A DNA stretch of 64,000 nt from Methyloferula stellata AR4 (GTDB taxonomy: Bacteria > Pseudomonadota > Alphaproteobacteria > Rhizobiales > Beijerinckiaceae). Of the stretch, positions 8,818-18,513 are shown piece after piece; positions within the stretch are counted from its first letter, which is position 1; the number at the start of each line of letters is the position of its first letter. A model generated the notes under the pieces. The model worked only from the letters and a program-made list of their open reading frames with translations. It did not search any database and was not told the origin of the DNA. The stretch covers positions 1,566,001-1,630,000 of the forward strand of contig NZ_ARWA01000001.1 of the NCBI RefSeq assembly GCF_000385335.1. Direction: 5' to 3'. The translations under genes and the position numbers were made by a program.

Positions 8818-11800
8818 ATGGCGCATAAGCTTCAACTCGGAATGGGCTTCACATTTGAGCAGCTCTATAAGGTCGACGGACTGGCCGCGATCGATCAGGC
8901 GTTCATCGCCTATCTGGCCGAAGCTGATGCAGCCCTGCACAATCGTCTCGTGACCGGACGTGCCGATCCGTCGGCGCTCGAGCACAAAGAAGAATCCGCG
9001 CTGATCGTCGATGCGGCGCCGCATGTCGAGGATTTCATCGGGCGTCTCTTTGGAATCTCCGGCGAGATTTCGGCGATGCAGGCGCGCCACAATGAGCTGG
9101 CTGCGATCTATACGGTGAAGCGGCTCTTCGTGCAGCGCCGCGCGATCAAGGGCGTCTCGGCCGAAGAGGCCGAGGAAATCGATGGGGCCGTGGTCACGGC
9201 GGAACTCGAAAAACTGTTCGGCGAGCCGATCACCGAATTGAGCTACGCCAAGCATGTCCAGAACTGGCTCGACAATGACGGCGACGAAGCCGCGCTCGAC
9301 CTCGCGGCGCGCTATGCCGCCTGGGCGACGCTCTCGCAGGCCGGCAAGGCTTCGCATAAATCCTGGGTCCTCTTCCGCGTGCCGCATAAGCTCGACGCGT
9401 CGCATCTCGTTCCGATCGAGACGGAGGTCATCGACGGCGTCGCGCAGGCGCGTCTGCCGAAGGATCGCTGGCGCCATCGCGAAGGCTTCGCGCTGACCGA
9501 TCACGGCATGGATATGCGCGGCGCGCTCGATCAGGCGAACTACTGCATCTGGTGCCATCCGCAGGGCAAGGATAGCTGCTCCACCGGCTTGAAGGATAAG
9601 GAGACGGGCGCGTTCAAGGGCAGCGCCTTCGGCGTGCCGCTTAACGGATGTCCGCTCGAAGAAAAAATCTCCGAGATGAATCTGACGAAGACGCGCGGCT
9701 TCGTGGTCGGCGCGATTGCGATCGCCACCGTCGATAATCCGATGTGCGCCGGCACCGGCCACCGCATCTGCAACGATTGCATGAAGTCCTGCATCTATCA
9801 AAAGCAGGAGCCGGTCGATATTCCGCAGATCGAGACCGAGACGCTGAAGGATCTTCTGTCCCTGCCTTGGGGCTTCGAGATCTATTCGCTTTTCACCCGC
9901 TGGAGCCCGCTCAATCTGCGCCGCCCGGTGCCGAAGGTTTCAACCGGCTATAAGGTGCTCGTCGTCGGGCTCGGGCCGGCGGGCTATACGCTCTCGCATC
10001 ATCTGATGAACGACGGTCATACCGTCATCGCGGTCGACGGATTGAAGATTGAACCGCTCGATCCGGCTTTGTCGGGCGTCGACAAATACGGCAGCCGCGT
10101 CCCGTTCGAGCCCGTCTTTGACGTCAAGAGCCTGATCGAACCTTTGGAGAGCCGCACCAGCGCCGGCTTCGGCGGCGTCGCGGAATATGGCATCACGGTC
10201 CGCTGGGACAAAAACTTCCTGAAGATGATCCGGCTGCTGCTGGAACGCCGCAGCCAGTTCACCATGATCGGCGGTGTTCGCTTCGGCGGCACGATCGGCA
10301 TCGACAAGGCTTTCGAGCTTGGCTTCGATCATATCGCGCTTTGCGCGGGCGCGGGACGCCCGACCGTCATTCCGATGAAGAACGGCTTGGCGCCCGGCGT
10401 GCGTCAGGCCTCGGACTTCCTGATGGCGCTGCAATTGACCGGAGCCGCCAAAGCTGACTCGATTGCGAATTTGCAGATCCGCCTGCCCGTCGTGGTGATC
10501 GGTGGCGGCCTCACCGCGATCGACGCAGCGACGGAGGCGCTCGCCTATTATCCCGTGCAGGTCGAGAAATTCGTCACCCGCTACGAGACGCTCATCGCCG
10601 AACATGGCGAGGCAGGGGTGCGCGGAATCTGGACGCCGCACGAGCAGGAAGTCGCCGACGAATTCATCGCCCATGCGAAGGCCATCCGTGACGAGCGCAA
10701 GCTCGCACATGCGGCCGGACTGAAGCCGCGCATCGCCGATCTGCTGGACCAATGGGGCGGCGTGGTGATCGCTTATCGCCGCCGTCTGATCGATGCGCCG
10801 AGCTATACGCTGAACCACGAAGAAGTGGCCCTGGCGATGCAGGAAGGCATTCGCTTCGCCGAAGGCCTGACGCCTGAAGAGGTCAAGGTTGATCATTATG
10901 GTGTCGCTGAGGCATTGGTCGTCTCGCGTCATTCGAAGGACGCGGCGACCGGCGAGGCCGTCGTCGAGAAACTGACGCTGCCCGCGCGCTCCGTCATCGT
11001 GGCGGCGGGCACTCAGCCGAACACGGTGCTCGGCCGCGAAGATCCGCTCAACGTCGTGCTCGATGGCCGTTACTTCCAGGCCTATGGCGAGGATGGCACG
11101 CCGGTCCATCCGGAAAAATCCTGCAAGCCGAACACGGTCCATGTGCTGATGAGCGCGCGGCCGGATGGACGATCCGTCAGCTTCTTCGGCGATCTGCATC
11201 CGAGCTTCGCCGGCAATGTCGTGAAGGCAATGGCGAGCGCGAAACTCGGCTATCCCGTCGTCAGCCGGCAGATGGCGGCGACTGCGCATACGCCCGTGAC
11301 GCCGGAGGCTCTCGCCGCGACGATGAACGAGGGGCTGCGCGCCACCGTGCGCTCGGTCGAGCGGCTGACTCCGACCATTGTCGAAGTTACCGTCCATGCG
11401 CCCTTCGCAGCGCGGGCTTTCATGCCCGGCCAATTCTATCGCTTGCAGAATTTCGAGGCTTTGGCGCCGCGCGCCGACGGCACGACCTTGATGATGGAAG
11501 GCTTGGCGCTCACCGGCGCATCCGTCGACAAATATCAGGGCCTGCTCTCGACGATCGTGCTGGAAATGGGCGGCTCGTCGGATCTCTGCGCGCATCTGCA
11601 GCCGGGCGAACCCGTCATCTTGATGGGGCCGACCGGCGAGCCGACCGAAACGCCGCATGAAGAAACCGTGCTGCTCGTCGGCGGCGGTCTCGGCAATGCG
11701 GTCTTGTTCTCGATCGGGCAGGCGCTGCGCGCCAGCGGTTCGAAAGTGATCTATATCGCAGGCTATAAGCGGCTGATCGACCGCTACAAGATCGAGGAAA

Positions 11801-12318
11801 TCGAGCGCGCCGCCGATGTCATCGTCTGGTGCTCGGACGAAGCGCCCGGGTTCAAGCCGACACGGCCGCAGGATATGTCCACGGTCTGCAATATCGTGGA
11901 AGCGATCGAGGCCTATGGATCGGGCAAGCTCGGTAAGCCGTCGATCCCCCTCGATCAGGTCGATCGCATCATCGCCATCGGCTCGGACGGCATGATGAAT
12001 GCCGTCGCGAAGGCGCGGCACGGCGTCTTGAAGCCTCTGTTGAAGCCGTCGCATTGCGCCATCGGATCGATCAACTCGCCGATGCAATGCGCGATGAAGG
12101 AAATCTGCGGTCAATGCCTGCAGCTTCACAGAGATCCGGAAACGGGCGCCGAGACGGTGGTCTTCTCCTGCTTCAACCAGGATCAGCCGCTGGACAAGGT
12201 CGATTTCGCCAGCCTGCGCCAGCGCCTCTCGCAAAACGGCGTGCAAGAGAAGCTGACCAAGATGTGGATCGACCGGTCGCTGCGCCAATTGGGCTGGCGC
12301 GCCGTCGCGGCGGAGTGA
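8818..12318 (+). CDS. Giant Fe-S/FAD/NAD(P) oxidoreductase, NfnB/GltD-like part fused to NfnA/PyrK-like part
   Basis: 1166 residues with several redox modules. Residues ~1-230 are an unrecognised helical region. Cys243, Cys246, Cys254, Cys278 and then Cys310, Cys318, Cys321 and Cys325 suggest one or two Fe-S clusters in front of a GltD-like flavoprotein. The FAD-binding glycines are in VLVVGLGPAGYTLSHHL (~380-396) and a second dinucleotide site is VVVIGGGLTAIDAA (~559). From ~840 a ferredoxin-reductase-like domain follows, with its NAD(P) loop in LLVGGGLGNAVLF (~950) and Cys1091, Cys1097, Cys1100 and Cys1118 arranged like the PyrK/NfnA [2Fe-2S] site. The order matches the two subunits of NADH-dependent ferredoxin:NADP+ oxidoreductase joined in one chain. 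Actual electron partners are unknown. It stands alone between unrelated genes and no strong ribosome-binding site precedes the ATG. Confidence 0.75.
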   Translation: MAHKLQLGMGFTFEQLYKVDGLAAIDQAFIAYLAEADAALHNRLVTGRADPSALEHKEESALIVDAAPHVEDFIGRLFGISGEISAMQARHNELAAIYTVKRLFVQRRAIKGVSAEEAEEIDGAVVTAELEKLFGEPITELSYAKHVQNWLDNDGDEAALDLAARYAAWATLSQAGKASHKSWVLFRVPHKLDASHLVPIETEVIDGVAQARLPKDRWRHREGFALTDHGMDMRGALDQANYCIWCHPQGKDSCSTGLKDKETGAFKGSAFGVPLNGCPLEEKISEMNLTKTRGFVVGAIAIATVDNPMCAGTGHRICNDCMKSCIYQKQEPVDIPQIETETLKDLLSLPWGFEIYSLFTRWSPLNLRRPVPKVSTGYKVLVVGLGPAGYTLSHHLMNDGHTVIAVDGLKIEPLDPALSGVDKYGSRVPFEPVFDVKSLIEPLESRTSAGFGGVAEYGITVRWDKNFLKMIRLLLERRSQFTMIGGVRFGGTIGIDKAFELGFDHIALCAGAGRPTVIPMKNGLAPGVRQASDFLMALQLTGAAKADSIANLQIRLPVVVIGGGLTAIDAATEALAYYPVQVEKFVTRYETLIAEHGEAGVRGIWTPHEQEVADEFIAHAKAIRDERKLAHAAGLKPRIADLLDQWGGVVIAYRRRLIDAPSYTLNHEEVALAMQEGIRFAEGLTPEEVKVDHYGVAEALVVSRHSKDAATGEAVVEKLTLPARSVIVAAGTQPNTVLGREDPLNVVLDGRYFQAYGEDGTPVHPEKSCKPNTVHVLMSARPDGRSVSFFGDLHPSFAGNVVKAMASAKLGYPVVSRQMAATAHTPVTPEALAATMNEGLRATVRSVERLTPTIVEVTVHAPFAARAFMPGQFYRLQNFEALAPRADGTTLMMEGLALTGASVDKYQGLLSTIVLEMGGSSDLCAHLQPGEPVILMGPTGEPTETPHEETVLLVGGGLGNAVLFSIGQALRASGSKVIYIAGYKRLIDRYKIEEIERAADVIVWCSDEAPGFKPTRPQDMSTVCNIVEAIEAYGSGKLGKPSIPLDQVDRIIAIGSDGMMNAVAKARHGVLKPLLKPSHCAIGSINSPMQCAMKEICGQCLQLHRDPETGAETVVFSCFNQDQPLDKVDFASLRQRLSQNGVQEKLTKMWIDRSLRQLGWRAVAAE

Positions 12319-12345
12319 CAACAGGAGTTTTTCCGAGACTCGATT

Positions 12346-12431
12346 GTCATTGCCAGCGTAGCGAAGCAATCCAGGGCAACCGCTTAAGCAAGCGGCCTGG
12401 ATTGCTTCGTCGCTTCGCTCCTCGCAATGAC
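12346..12431. repeat. Long inverted repeat of the GTCATTGC...GCAATGAC type
   Basis: Outer arms GTCATTGC and GCAATGAC and inner arms GCGAAGCAATCCAGG / CCTGGATTGCTTCG form a long imperfect palindrome. This kind of intergenic element is common in Rhizobiales. It lies 27 bp after the stop of the large oxidoreductase and could act as its 3' stabiliser or terminator. Confidence 0.75.
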
Positions 12432-12555
12432 GGGAGGGCCGGGGCCTGCCCAGCACAACCATTCTTAAAATAAGAACGGTTCGTGCAGTATAATGAATTG
12501 GATTGATTGATCGCTCAGAACCACATTCGGCTCAATGATTTAAGGAGCCGACTCA

Positions 12556-13623
12556 GTGCACGCGATCGTCCCGCAAGAAACCCATCAAACGCCATTAACG
12601 TCGCAGGCGGCCGGTCATAACTCTGCCGCACGCAAAGCCTCCGTTTGGGGCCTTGTGCCGGGGATATTTCTCACAGCGTCGATCGCGGCGGCCTCTTTCG
12701 CGCTGCGCCAAGTGCCGGGCGTTGCGACCTTCAGCCCGATGATATTGGCGATCGTCATGGGCATCGCCTTTCATAATCTCATCGGCACGCCGGTGCGGGC
12801 CAAAGCCGGCGTGATGTTCTCGCTGCGCAAGATCCTGCGGCTCGCGATCATTCTGCTCGGTCTGCAATTGACGGCGGCGCAAGTGATCGAGGTCGGCGCG
12901 ACGGGAATCGCCGTCATCGCGCTGACGCTCGTCAGTACCTTTGTTTTCACCAAATGGCTCGGTCATATGCTCGGCGTCGATCGCAAGCTCGCCGAGCTGA
13001 TCGCGGCGGGCACGTCGATCTGCGGCGCCTCGGCGGTGATCGCGACCAATACCGTCACGCGTGCGCATGACGAGGATGTCGCTTATGCGGTTGCCTGCGT
13101 CACCGTGTTCGGCTCGATCGCCATGTTCGTCTATCCTCTCTTGCCGGGGCTTCTGCATTTGACGCCGCATGCCTTCGGGCTTTGGGCTGGTGCGTCGATC
13201 CATGAGATCGCGCAGGTCGTGGCGGCGGCCTATCAGGATGGCCAGCAGGCAGGTGATTTCGGCACCATCGCCAAACTCTCGCGCGTCGCGATGCTGGCGC
13301 CAGTCGTGATCGCGCTTGGCCTCATGGCAAGCGCCCGGAAGGACAGCCATGGCCATGCGCCGGCAAAAGCACCCATGCCCTGGTTCGTGCTCGGCTTCGT
13401 TGCGCTCGTCGGATTGAACAGCGTCATCACCGTGCCAGCCGGTCTCCAATCAGGACTCGTTCTGCTGACGACCTTCCTGCTTTCCATGGCGCTCGCGGCT
13501 ATGGGCCTTGAAACCGATATCCGCAAGCTCAAGGCTAAAGGGTTGCGGCCTTTGATCCTTGGCTCCGCCGCCTTTGCCTTCATCGCCTGTTTCAGCCTGA
13601 TGCTGGTGGAGATGACGCAATAA
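12556..13623 (+). CDS. YeiH/UPF0324 family putative sulfate-type exporter
   Basis: 355-residue integral membrane protein with about 10 hydrophobic segments, of the conserved family formerly called Cons_hypoth698. Recognised from [21 protein letters not shown], the hallmark [18 protein letters not shown], and [16 protein letters not shown]. Members are annotated as putative sulfate or organosulfonate exporters; direct biochemical evidence is thin. The start is a GTG at 12556, chosen because AAGGAG at 12542-12547 lies eight bases upstream. Convergent with the oleate hydratase gene. Confidence 0.88.
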   Translation: MHAIVPQETHQTPLTSQAAGHNSAARKASVWGLVPGIFLTASIAAASFALRQVPGVATFSPMILAIVMGIAFHNLIGTPVRAKAGVMFSLRKILRLAIILLGLQLTAAQVIEVGATGIAVIALTLVSTFVFTKWLGHMLGVDRKLAELIAAGTSICGASAVIATNTVTRAHDEDVAYAVACVTVFGSIAMFVYPLLPGLLHLTPHAFGLWAGASIHEIAQVVAAAYQDGQQAGDFGTIAKLSRVAMLAPVVIALGLMASARKDSHGHAPAKAPMPWFVLGFVALVGLNSVITVPAGLQSGLVLLTTFLLSMALAAMGLETDIRKLKAKGLRPLILGSAAFAFIACFSLMLVEMTQ

Positions 13624-13643
13624 ACCCCATACGGCTGTGTCTT

Positions 13644-15254
13644 TCATCCACGCAGATCATGCAGCGCGGCGAAGGCTTTGAACAGAACGCGGGGATTGAA
13701 TTCCCCCTTATAGACCGGTGGTGGCGTGGTCGGGAGATCGAGCAGTTCGCAGACTGCCGCCTGCGCCGTTCGGATCGAATATTCGACCGTGAACACCACA
13801 TCGTCAGGCACTTCGACGAATTGCCCGGCGAAGCCGAGATTGCGCCAGCCGGATGGCACGACTGACGGACGATCGCCCTTGGCACGCCGCAGAAACTGGC
13901 TGGTGATGAAGGGCATCATGCAGGGAATGGTGATCGTGGTGTCGAGGATGCGCTTCGCCTCGACCTCGATCCGCAGATGGCCCAAAACTTCGGTCATGAT
14001 CTCATCGCCCGAACATTGCGCCATCGGCTTCTTGACGAAATTGCCGGGCCTGTCGACATAAAGGCCATAACCCCAGAAGACATTCACATCCGCGGGCTGG
14101 CCGATGAAATGCGGCTGATACGGCAAGACGATCGACATCAGCCAGTTCGAATCGGCGAATGTGACGAGGCCGCCTTCGCCCGGAACATTGCCGGTGAAAT
14201 CCCGCATCAGATTGAAGAAAGCCGGATCGCGCTGCGTCGAAGTGAAAGAGATCCATTTCGACTCTTCGATATGGTCGGTAAAGGCGGATGGCTCGCCGAA
14301 TTCCGGCCGGCCTAACGCGATCCTCTCCCACAAGGCCCAAGCGCCGCCGTCACGTTTGCCTCTGAGCTCCGGGGCGCGAGAAGAGCTACCGAGGCTGGAT
14401 GCTTCCGTCATCGAGCCGAGCGTGACGATCACGATATCGTCGGCCCCTAAAACGATCTCCTCGGTCATATTGCCTTGTTGGAGGAAGATGCGCTCGACGG
14501 TCTTGCTGGCGCTTTCTTCGTTGAACATGAGATCGGTGACCCTGGCATTCATGACGAATACGACACCGCGCTCGTCGAGCCAGGCCTTCAGCGGCCGGAC
14601 CAGCGAGTCATATTGATTATAGACCGTGCGCATGATGCCTTTGAGCTGGTTGAAGCCGTCGACCATATGCACGAAGCGGACGAGATAGCGCTTGAACTCG
14701 ACCGCGCTATGCCAGGGCTGGAAGGCAAAGGTCGTGCACCACATGAGCCAGAAATTCGTCTCGAAGAAAGAGGCGTCGAATTGATCCTCGATGCTGCTGG
14801 TGCCGAGCAATGCTTCGGGCTCTATCGCCAGACGTTCGAGGGTCAGAATATGCCGCTCGCTCAAGCCGAACTCGGGCGTGTCGATCTTCCGTCCCGCGCG
14901 CACGAGCCGCGATTTCGATCCGGTCTTGATGATCTCGTTCCATTCGAGAATTTCCTGCGTCACGGTCTGCTTTTTGTCGAGCGTCGGGATGTCCGAGAAG
15001 AGACCGAAGGTGCAGCGGTATTCGCGTTCGAACATACGCCCGCCGCGCAAGACATATCCCGTCTCGGGCGAGCCGGCGCCGTCGAGACTGCCGCCGATCC
15101 GGTCGAGCTCTTCGAAGATCGTGATGTTCTGGCCCAGCACATGGCCGTCGCGGATCAGAAATGCCGCGGCCGCCAGCGAGGCTATGCCGCCGCCGACGAG
15201 ATAGGCTTTGGTTTCGCTGCGATCGGGCTTCGCGCTGCCTTGGTGATTTGCCAT
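13644..15254 (-). CDS. ohyA: Oleate hydratase (MCRA family)
   Basis: FAD-dependent enzyme adding water to the cis-9 double bond of oleic and related acids to give 10-hydroxy fatty acids. About 536 residues. The N-terminal nucleotide-binding loop is KAYLVGGGIASLAAAAFLI and the family motif EELDRIGGSLDG follows. Further hallmarks are VLRGGRMFEREYRCT and FVHMVDGFNQLKGIMRTVYN. The ATG at 15254 is preceded by AGGAG at good spacing; the open frame reaches 15308 without such a site. It is divergently transcribed from a LysR-type regulator, which is its likely controller. Confidence 0.93.
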   Translation of the reverse strand: MANHQGSAKPDRSETKAYLVGGGIASLAAAAFLIRDGHVLGQNITIFEELDRIGGSLDGAGSPETGYVLRGGRMFEREYRCTFGLFSDIPTLDKKQTVTQEILEWNEIIKTGSKSRLVRAGRKIDTPEFGLSERHILTLERLAIEPEALLGTSSIEDQFDASFFETNFWLMWCTTFAFQPWHSAVEFKRYLVRFVHMVDGFNQLKGIMRTVYNQYDSLVRPLKAWLDERGVVFVMNARVTDLMFNEESASKTVERIFLQQGNMTEEIVLGADDIVIVTLGSMTEASSLGSSSRAPELRGKRDGGAWALWERIALGRPEFGEPSAFTDHIEESKWISFTSTQRDPAFFNLMRDFTGNVPGEGGLVTFADSNWLMSIVLPYQPHFIGQPADVNVFWGYGLYVDRPGNFVKKPMAQCSGDEIMTEVLGHLRIEVEAKRILDTTITIPCMMPFITSQFLRRAKGDRPSVVPSGWRNLGFAGQFVEVPDDVVFTVEYSIRTAQAAVCELLDLPTTPPPVYKGEFNPRVLFKAFAALHDLRG

Positions 15255-15319
15255 AGCCTGCTCCTGCGTCGGGTTGTTGCGCGAGGACGCGGACCCTAAG
15301 CTTCTCAAGTCGGGCGGCG

Positions 15320-15333
15320 TTGATCCGTATCAA
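15320..15333. promoter_or_regulatory. Candidate LysR-type operator
   Basis: The perfect dyad TTGAT-CCGT-ATCAA fits the T-N11-A rule for LysR regulator sites. It sits in the 153-bp region between the divergent oleate hydratase and LysR genes, 75 bp before the regulator start, where such regulators normally bind. This is prediction only. Confidence 0.5.
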
Positions 15334-15407
15334 GGAGCCGCAACGTTGATGTTCGAGCCCGCAAGGTCCAGTCTGGACGGTCAAGGTAAGGATATGACGG
15401 AAAAGCG

Positions 15408-16322
15408 ATGACCCTGGAACAGCTCCGGATCTTCGTGGCGGTGGCCGAGCGCGAGCACGTGACCAAGGCCGCGGGCGATCTCAATTTGACGCAATCGGCC
15501 GTAAGCGCGGCGGTTTCGGCGCTTGAAAATCGCTATGCGACCAAGCTTTTCGACCGGGTGGGGCGGCGCATCGAATTGACCGAGGCCGGGCGCACCTTCC
15601 TTTCCGAGGCGCGGGCCGTGCTTGCCAGGGCACGCGCGGCGGAGACGGTGCTGGCGGATCTTGCCGGCCTCAAACGTGGATCGCTGACTCTCGCCGCGAG
15701 CCAGACTGTCGCGAATTATTGGCTGCCCGCGCTGATGCATCGCTATCGCGGGATCTATCCCGGGATCGAGCTGCGTCTGATCATCGGCAATACGGAAGCC
15801 GTCGCGTCCATGGTGCATGATGGTCTTGCCGATCTCGGCTTCGTGGAAGGCGCGATCGACGACCCCGTTCTCGCAATCAAGCCGGTCGGCGATGATGAAT
15901 TGGTTCTCGTCGTTGCTCCCGGCTATTGGCAAGAGAAAAAAGCGGCGGTGTCATCGGCGGAGCTCAAAGCCTTGGCCTGGGTGGTGCGCGAGCAGGGCTC
16001 GGGGACCCGCGCGATTTTCGAGGCGGCGATGACGGACCTCGGTTTGCGCCTCGCGGATCTCAATATCGTTCTTGAAATGCCGTCGAACGAGGCCGTGCGC
16101 ACCGCCGTCGAAGACGGCGCGGGCGCCGCAATCCTCTCGAAACTGGTCGTCGGATCTTCGCTCAAATCGGGGGCGCTTGTCGCGCTCGACCTTGCCTTGC
16201 CGAAGCGGCAATTCCTGGCGCTGCGGCACAAGGAACGCTATCTGACCAAGGCCGAGCAGGAACTCTATCGCCTCGTCGATGAAGCCTCCGGCTTCCCGTC
16301 AGGCACTCAAAAAAGCCGATGA
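15408..16322 (+). CDS. LysR-family transcriptional regulator
   Basis: 304 residues. The N-terminal winged helix (MTLEQLRIFVAVAEREHVTKA, then LTQSAVSAAVSALE) is followed by a periplasmic-binding-protein-like effector domain (GSLTLAASQTVANYWLPALM onward). The overall wording resembles the CysL/CbbR-like branch. It is divergent from the oleate hydratase gene, so control of that gene and of its own is likely, with a fatty acid or membrane signal as a guess. The next gene, panD, is convergent and only four bases away. Confidence 0.9.
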   Translation: MTLEQLRIFVAVAEREHVTKAAGDLNLTQSAVSAAVSALENRYATKLFDRVGRRIELTEAGRTFLSEARAVLARARAAETVLADLAGLKRGSLTLAASQTVANYWLPALMHRYRGIYPGIELRLIIGNTEAVASMVHDGLADLGFVEGAIDDPVLAIKPVGDDELVLVVAPGYWQEKKAAVSSAELKALAWVVREQGSGTRAIFEAAMTDLGLRLADLNIVLEMPSNEAVRTAVEDGAGAAILSKLVVGSSLKSGALVALDLALPKRQFLALRHKERYLTKAEQELYRLVDEASGFPSGTQKSR

Positions 16323-16326
16323 AGCA

Positions 16327-16779
16327 TCAGCTGTGTTTTGTCTTCAACGGAATGGGCAAGACGTTCCCGCTGTCGTTCTTGATGCTGAACCGATGAGTGC
16401 CGTCTTGATCGCGTTCGACGACGTAAGAGAGCCGTTCGACGATATTATTGGCTTGATCGAAGGTCAGGATCTTCGGCTGGAAATCGGCAATGTGCTCCGC
16501 CTCAAGGTAATGCGAGCTGCAGATGATGATCTCATCGCCGACCTGACAGGTTCGCGCCGCGGCGCCGTTTAAAACGCAGCAGCGCGAGCCACGCTCGCCG
16601 AGGATGACATAAGTCGATATGCGAGCGCCGGAGTTCTTGTTCCAGATATCGACGAATTCGAGCGGAAAAATGCCCGCCGCTTCGCAATGGTCGGGATCGA
16701 GCGTGATCGAACCGTGATAGTCGAGGTCCGCCGCGGTGACACGGATTCCGTGCAGTTTCGCGGCCATCACTTTACGCAT
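16327..16779 (-). CDS. panD: Aspartate 1-decarboxylase proenzyme
   Basis: Makes beta-alanine from aspartate for pantothenate. The proenzyme self-cleaves at Gly23-Ser24 ([10 protein letters not shown]) to create the pyruvoyl group. Family motifs [30 protein letters not shown] and VGDEIIICS are present. With the ATG at 16779 (AAGAAGAG upstream) the protein has 150 residues, a little longer than the typical ~126 because of its C-terminus. The open frame reaches 16827 but homology starts at [10 protein letters not shown]. panB and panC are not in view. Confidence 0.93.
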   Translation of the reverse strand: MRKVMAAKLHGIRVTAADLDYHGSITLDPDHCEAAGIFPLEFVDIWNKNSGARISTYVILGERGSRCCVLNGAAARTCQVGDEIIICSSHYLEAEHIADFQPKILTFDQANNIVERLSYVVERDQDGTHRFSIKNDSGNVLPIPLKTKHS

Positions 16780-16932
16780 ATTCAAATCTCTTCTTACGGG
16801 AGGCGAGGACAGAAGACATCGCCGCAAAGGGCGGAGGCCTATCCGCCTCCGCCTCTAAGCATGATGGGCCCTATATGGTGGCATCACGTCAAGTCTACAA
16901 AGCCAGGGCCGCGGGCTTCCCCGAGAGGATCG

Positions 16933-17265
16933 CTATTTCCTGCCCTTGATGCGGACCAGATAATCGACGATCGCTGAGGCATCTGCTTCGCTGATCGGCG
17001 CCTTATAGGCCTTGATCATCTTTTCGACGACCTCTGTCCAGCCTTCCTTCGTGAGCGAGGGCTGGTTCATCACGTGGTCTTCCGAATGGCAGACGAGACA
17101 ATTGGCATTGATCGCATCGGCGCCGGGACCCTCCGGAAACATTTGGTCGGGAATGGGCATATCAAGCTTGAACGACTTCAGATCCGTGATCGGCTTGGCG
17201 CTGCCGGCAAGCGGCAGCAGAAGCGTGACGGATAGGGCAAGGGGAAACAGCACTCCGCGCAGCAT
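16933..17265 (-). CDS. sorB: Monohaem cytochrome c subunit of sulfite dehydrogenase
   Basis: 110 residues: a signal peptide (MLRGVLFPLALSVTLLLPLAGSA) and one haem-binding CLVCH motif, with Met residues downstream (DHVMNQP, EKMIKAY) as possible sixth ligands. It follows the molybdenum subunit gene by 12 bp on the same strand. That is the sorAB arrangement in which electrons from sulfite oxidation pass to a periplasmic cytochrome c. The gene symbol rests on context plus size. Confidence 0.8.
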   Translation of the reverse strand: MLRGVLFPLALSVTLLLPLAGSAKPITDLKSFKLDMPIPDQMFPEGPGADAINANCLVCHSEDHVMNQPSLTKEGWTEVVEKMIKAYKAPISEADASAIVDYLVRIKGRK

Positions 17266-17277
17266 CGTCTGTCTCCC

Positions 17278-18513
17278 TCAAGCCGCCGACACATGGGTCG
17301 TTTCGATCGTATTCGACATGTAGCCCGCCGGATTCCAGATCGGGAAAGCAGGCTGCGCCTCGCCCTTCGTGTTGGTGCAGCGGATCATCAAGTCGTAAGC
17401 GCCGCGCGCGGGCAGCGCGAAGCTCGTCTGCCATTGCCGGAAGCTGTATTTGCCTTCGTCTTTTCCAAGTTGTGTCGGAAGCCAGTTCTTGCCGCCATCG
17501 AGCGACAGATCCACACGCGCCACGCCGCAATCGCCGCCGAAGGCGATGCCGCGAGCCTCGGTCGGCGTGCCGGCCTTTATCGTATCGCCCGAGCGGATAT
17601 TGGTAATGAAGGAGCGCGGGACGTTGCGTGTAACCGGGATCAGTTTGAAGTTGCTGTCGCCGGGTTTGACATTGCCGAACGGCGTATCGGGAAGGCGATA
17701 GCCTTTCGCCGTCCAATAATTGGTGTCGGGCTGATCCAGCACCTCGATGTCGTTCAGCATCTTGATCCAATAGACTGCGCACCAGCCAGGGACGATAAGC
17801 TTCAGCGGAAAGCCGTTCAACAAAGGGAGCTGTTCGCCGTTCATACCGAAAGCCAGCATCAGCTCGCCGTCGCGGGCGTGATCGATGTCGATCGACTTCA
17901 AGAAGGCCGGCGACTCGGGCAGGATCACCTTGTCCATGCCGCCGAAACGGACCTGCAGAGCGCCCGCCTTCACGCCCGCGCGGTCGAGCACGGCCTTCAG
18001 CGGAATGCCGGTCCACATCGCATTGCTCATCGAACCATTCGCCCATTGCGCGCCAGCGACGCGCGGCTGCATGTAGATGCGCGAATTTCCGGCGCATTGC
18101 GCGACGGCGGCGAGTTCGACGCGCGGGAAATCGTTCAAGATCTCATGGATGGTCAGCGACAATGGCTGATTGACATGGCCCCGCACGGTCAGACGATAGG
18201 CATTAAGATCGGGCTCGCTCGGAAAATCCGCCCAGTGCCAGCTCACGAAATGCCGGTCGTTGGGGGTGAACACGCCCTTGTCGAACGTATCGAACGGCGT
18301 TTCGAGCCAGGGCGGGCTCGTCCGCTGCAAAATCATCGGTCCTTTTTGCGGGAAATCGGTGGTAAGCGGGCGTGTGCTGAGGCCGCCCGTAGCATGCAGA
18401 TCGATCATTCTCTGCGCGAAGGCTGGCGCAGTCAGCATGCTGAGGCCGCCCATGCCTGCCGCGCCGAGCAGGTGCCGCCGCGTCAGGTCGTGAAATGCGT
18501 AGTCTCTCGCCAT
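17278..18513 (-). CDS. sorA: Periplasmic sulfite dehydrogenase, molybdopterin subunit (SorA/SoxC-like)
   Basis: 411 residues. A twin-arginine signal (TRRHLLGAAGMGGLSML ... AFAQ) exports the folded protein. The sulfite oxidase-type molybdenum domain follows, with the Mo-ligating Cys in VAQCAGNSRIYMQPRV, and then a dimerisation domain with FGGDCGVARVDLSLDGG. It oxidises sulfite to sulfate and passes electrons to the adjacent cytochrome. A SoxC identity is possible, but no other sox gene is present and the partner is a small monohaem cytochrome, which favours SorA. The start ATG has a GGAG element about 10 bases upstream. Confidence 0.85.
   Translation of the reverse strand: MARDYAFHDLTRRHLLGAAGMGGLSMLTAPAFAQRMIDLHATGGLSTRPLTTDFPQKGPMILQRTSPPWLETPFDTFDKGVFTPNDRHFVSWHWADFPSEPDLNAYRLTVRGHVNQPLSLTIHEILNDFPRVELAAVAQCAGNSRIYMQPRVAGAQWANGSMSNAMWTGIPLKAVLDRAGVKAGALQVRFGGMDKVILPESPAFLKSIDIDHARDGELMLAFGMNGEQLPLLNGFPLKLIVPGWCAVYWIKMLNDIEVLDQPDTNYWTAKGYRLPDTPFGNVKPGDSNFKLIPVTRNVPRSFITNIRSGDTIKAGTPTEARGIAFGGDCGVARVDLSLDGGKNWLPTQLGKDEGKYSFRQWQTSFALPARGAYDLMIRCTNTKGEAQPAFPIWNPAGYMSNTIETTHVSAA

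Noticed and set aside
9940-12462. 840-codon minus-strand open frame opposite the large oxidoreductase
   Set aside because: It is a GC-rich shadow of a strongly motif-supported plus-strand gene, with His/Arg/Asp-rich nonsense composition and no start signal.
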